NCBI GenBank assembly: GCA_002790175.1
Contig: PFUQ01000001.1
Location: 1-7,862 of the forward strand
DNA: 7,862 bases
Source: Flavobacteriales bacterium CG_4_9_14_3_um_filter_32_8
GTDB lineage: Bacteria; Bacteroidota; Bacteroidia; Flavobacteriales_E; Vicingaceae
Reading direction: 5' to 3'
The position numbers and the translations under genes were made by a program. The notes under the pieces are model-generated. The model ran no database searches. It saw only the letters and a list, made by a program, of their open reading frames with translations, and was not told the DNA's origin. Positions 6,338-7,862 of the stretch are shown one piece after another (positions within the stretch are counted from its first letter, which is position 1; each line of letters opens with the position of its first letter).

Positions 6338-7816
6338 ATGTTAGAAAAACACTTTAAACAGTTTCGAGAAAATAGTATTGGAATTAATCAAACTTTTACT
6401 TCACCTTATGGCGAACAAAAAATTATTTATACCGATTGGACGGCAAGTGGACGAATGTATGCTCCAATTGAAAAAACTCTTTTAACTAAATTTTATCCAT
6501 TTGTAGCCAATACACATACCGAAACCACCAAAACTGGCTCAAGCATGACCATTGCTTACCATGTTGCACAAAAAATAATTAAAGACCATGTGAATGCTTC
6601 ACAACAAGAAGTAATCATTACCTGTGATGCAGGAATGACTGGAGCAATCAATAAATTTCAACGTATTTTAGGGCTACGGATTCATGAAAAATATAAAAAT
6701 AAAGTTATTATCCCCGAGCAAGAACGTCCAATAGTGTTTGTTACCCACATGGAACATCATTCTAATCAAACTTCTTGGTTAGAAACTATTGCAGAGGTAG
6801 TGGTTATTAATCCAAATAGTGATGGTTTAGTGGATATGAATCACCTAAAAAAGTTGCTAGAAAAATATAAAAATAGAAACACTAAAATTGCAGCGATAAC
6901 TTCTTGTTCTAATGTTACTGGGGTTTTTACACCTTACCACGAAATCGCTGCACTTATGCATAAAAATAATGGACTTTGTTTTGTCGATTTTGCTTGCTCT
7001 GCACCCTACATCAATATTGATATGAATCCCAAGAATGAGCAAGAAAAGTTAGATGCCATTTATTTCTCTCCACATAAATTTTTAGGTGGACCCGGAACTT
7101 CAGGTGTTTTAATTTTTAATAGTAAATTATACACCAATAAAATTCCTGACAATCCTGGTGGAGGAACTGTTGAATGGACAAATCCTTGGGGAGAACATGC
7201 TTATGTTGCAAATATTGAAGCTCGTGAAGATGGTGGAACACCTGGTTTTTTGCAAGTGATAAGAACAGCTTTATGCATTCAGCTTAAAAATAAAATGGGA
7301 GTTGATAAGATGCTCGCTCGAGAGCATGAGCTTTTAAATGTAGTTTGGGAAAAACTAAAAACTATTTCTAATTTACATATTTTAGCCCCAAAAAATACGA
7401 ATAGATTGTCTATTGTTTCATTTTATATCGATGATTTACATTACAACTTGGCTGTAAAATTATTAAATGATAAATTTGGAATACAAACTCGAGGAGGTTG
7501 TTCTTGTGCTGGAACTTATGGCCATTATTTGCTTCATGTAGATAAAAATTATTCTCACTCCATTACTTCAGAAATAGCTTGTGGAATTTTAGATCATAAA
7601 CCAGGATGGATTAGACTGTCATTGCACCCGACAACCACTAATCAAGAACTAAAATTTATTTTAGCATCCATTAAACAATTGTGCTTAAACCACCAAACAT
7701 GGAAAAAGGATTATGTTCATCACCAACAAACGAATGAATTTACACATCTTTTAGAAGATAAAAATATTCAGTATAAGGAAGTAGTTAACTGGTTTAAGGT
7801 GGGTTCTAAAAATTGA
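6338..7816 (+). CDS. PLP-dependent class V aminotransferase / cysteine desulfurase-like protein
   Basis: This is a 492-residue cytoplasmic fold-type I PLP enzyme, related to SufS/Csd cysteine desulfurases, which move sulfur from cysteine via a persulfide. Numbering from the ATG at 6338: MEHHSN gives the PLP-stacking His140; VDFACSAP gives Asp217 for the pyridine nitrogen; SPHKFLGG has the Schiff-base Lys247; RGGCSCAG has Cys388 and Cys390 in the mobile-loop position of the desulfurase cysteine. Where SufS has D-x-x-Q, this protein has D-x-x-C (Cys220), so it may not be a standard desulfurase. It is about 80 residues longer than SufS, with extra sequence around the substrate loop (CSCAGTYGHYLL) and a C-terminal tail. 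An in-frame TTG at 6317 would add seven residues, but it overlaps a promoter-like element, so ATG 6338 is preferred. No suf or isc genes are next to it. The substrate is undetermined. Confidence 0.92.
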   Translation: MLEKHFKQFRENSIGINQTFTSPYGEQKIIYTDWTASGRMYAPIEKTLLTKFYPFVANTHTETTKTGSSMTIAYHVAQKIIKDHVNASQQEVIITCDAGMTGAINKFQRILGLRIHEKYKNKVIIPEQERPIVFVTHMEHHSNQTSWLETIAEVVVINPNSDGLVDMNHLKKLLEKYKNRNTKIAAITSCSNVTGVFTPYHEIAALMHKNNGLCFVDFACSAPYINIDMNPKNEQEKLDAIYFSPHKFLGGPGTSGVLIFNSKLYTNKIPDNPGGGTVEWTNPWGEHAYVANIEAREDGGTPGFLQVIRTALCIQLKNKMGVDKMLAREHELLNVVWEKLKTISNLHILAPKNTNRLSIVSFYIDDLHYNLAVKLLNDKFGIQTRGGCSCAGTYGHYLLHVDKNYSHSITSEIACGILDHKPGWIRLSLHPTTTNQELKFILASIKQLCLNHQTWKKDYVHHQQTNEFTHLLEDKNIQYKEVVNWFKVGSKN

Positions 7817-7847
7817 TTTCTTTCAAAAAACAAAGATAATAAATAAG

Positions 7848-7862
7848 ATGCAAGGCATATTT
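7848..7862 (+). CDS. Possible start of a further gene, cut by the window end
   Basis: An ATG at 7848 follows an A-rich stretch (aataaataag) 31 bases after the preceding stop codon and is open for the five codons left (M-Q-G-I-F). The upstream A-richness fits Bacteroidota start sites, but five codons cannot prove a gene. Confidence 0.25.

Noticed and set aside
1..7862. A defence, toxin-antitoxin or mobile-element system
   Set aside because: All long genes are assigned to rhomboid, UvrB, hydrolase and PLP-enzyme families or to one solenoid-like unknown. No nuclease, integrase, transposase, toxin or reverse-transcriptase motif is visible on either strand.

Overview
The window is low-GC chromosomal DNA from a Bacteroidota bacterium, most likely of the Flavobacteriia/Flavobacteriales type. 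Three things point there: a C-terminal type IX secretion (Por) sorting domain on a secreted hydrolase, TAnnTTTG-type -7 promoter elements with A-rich leaders in place of Shine-Dalgarno sites, and two consecutive rhomboid genes of which the second carries the Lys-rich tail common in this phylum. There is no phage, transposase, CRISPR or RNA gene in the window. It is mostly a core-genome neighbourhood with two repeat loci and several lineage-specific proteins.

Layout: 1-129 is the 3' end of a rhomboid membrane-protease gene. It is followed by an imperfect palindromic repeat (138-244) and by a second, complete rhomboid gene (257-1153). The gap between that gene and the convergent uvrB (1154-1295) is filled almost entirely by a 7-bp-period tandem array of 20 heptads. 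On the minus strand, a 485-residue uncharacterised, probably all-helical protein (4772-3315) is followed 9 bp later by uvrB (3305-1296), so the two are probably co-transcribed. A short divergent promoter region (4773-4858) separates them from a secreted alpha/beta hydrolase (4859-6235), which resembles cutinase/PETase-type polyester hydrolases fused to an Ig-like linker and a T9SS sorting domain. A separate promoter precedes a PLP-dependent class V aminotransferase/cysteine-desulfurase-like gene (6338-7816). The last 15 bases may open another gene.

Functionally the genes do not form one pathway. The rhomboids act in the inner membrane, UvrB in nucleotide excision repair, the hydrolase outside the cell or on its surface, and the PLP enzyme in the cytoplasm, probably in sulfur or amino-acid chemistry. 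The points most worth a second look are the heptad array, the cutinase/PETase-like hydrolase that lacks the aromatic clamp Trp, the PLP enzyme with a Cys where desulfurases have the PLP-contacting Gln, and the unknown uvrB-linked protein, which is much more AT-rich than uvrB.
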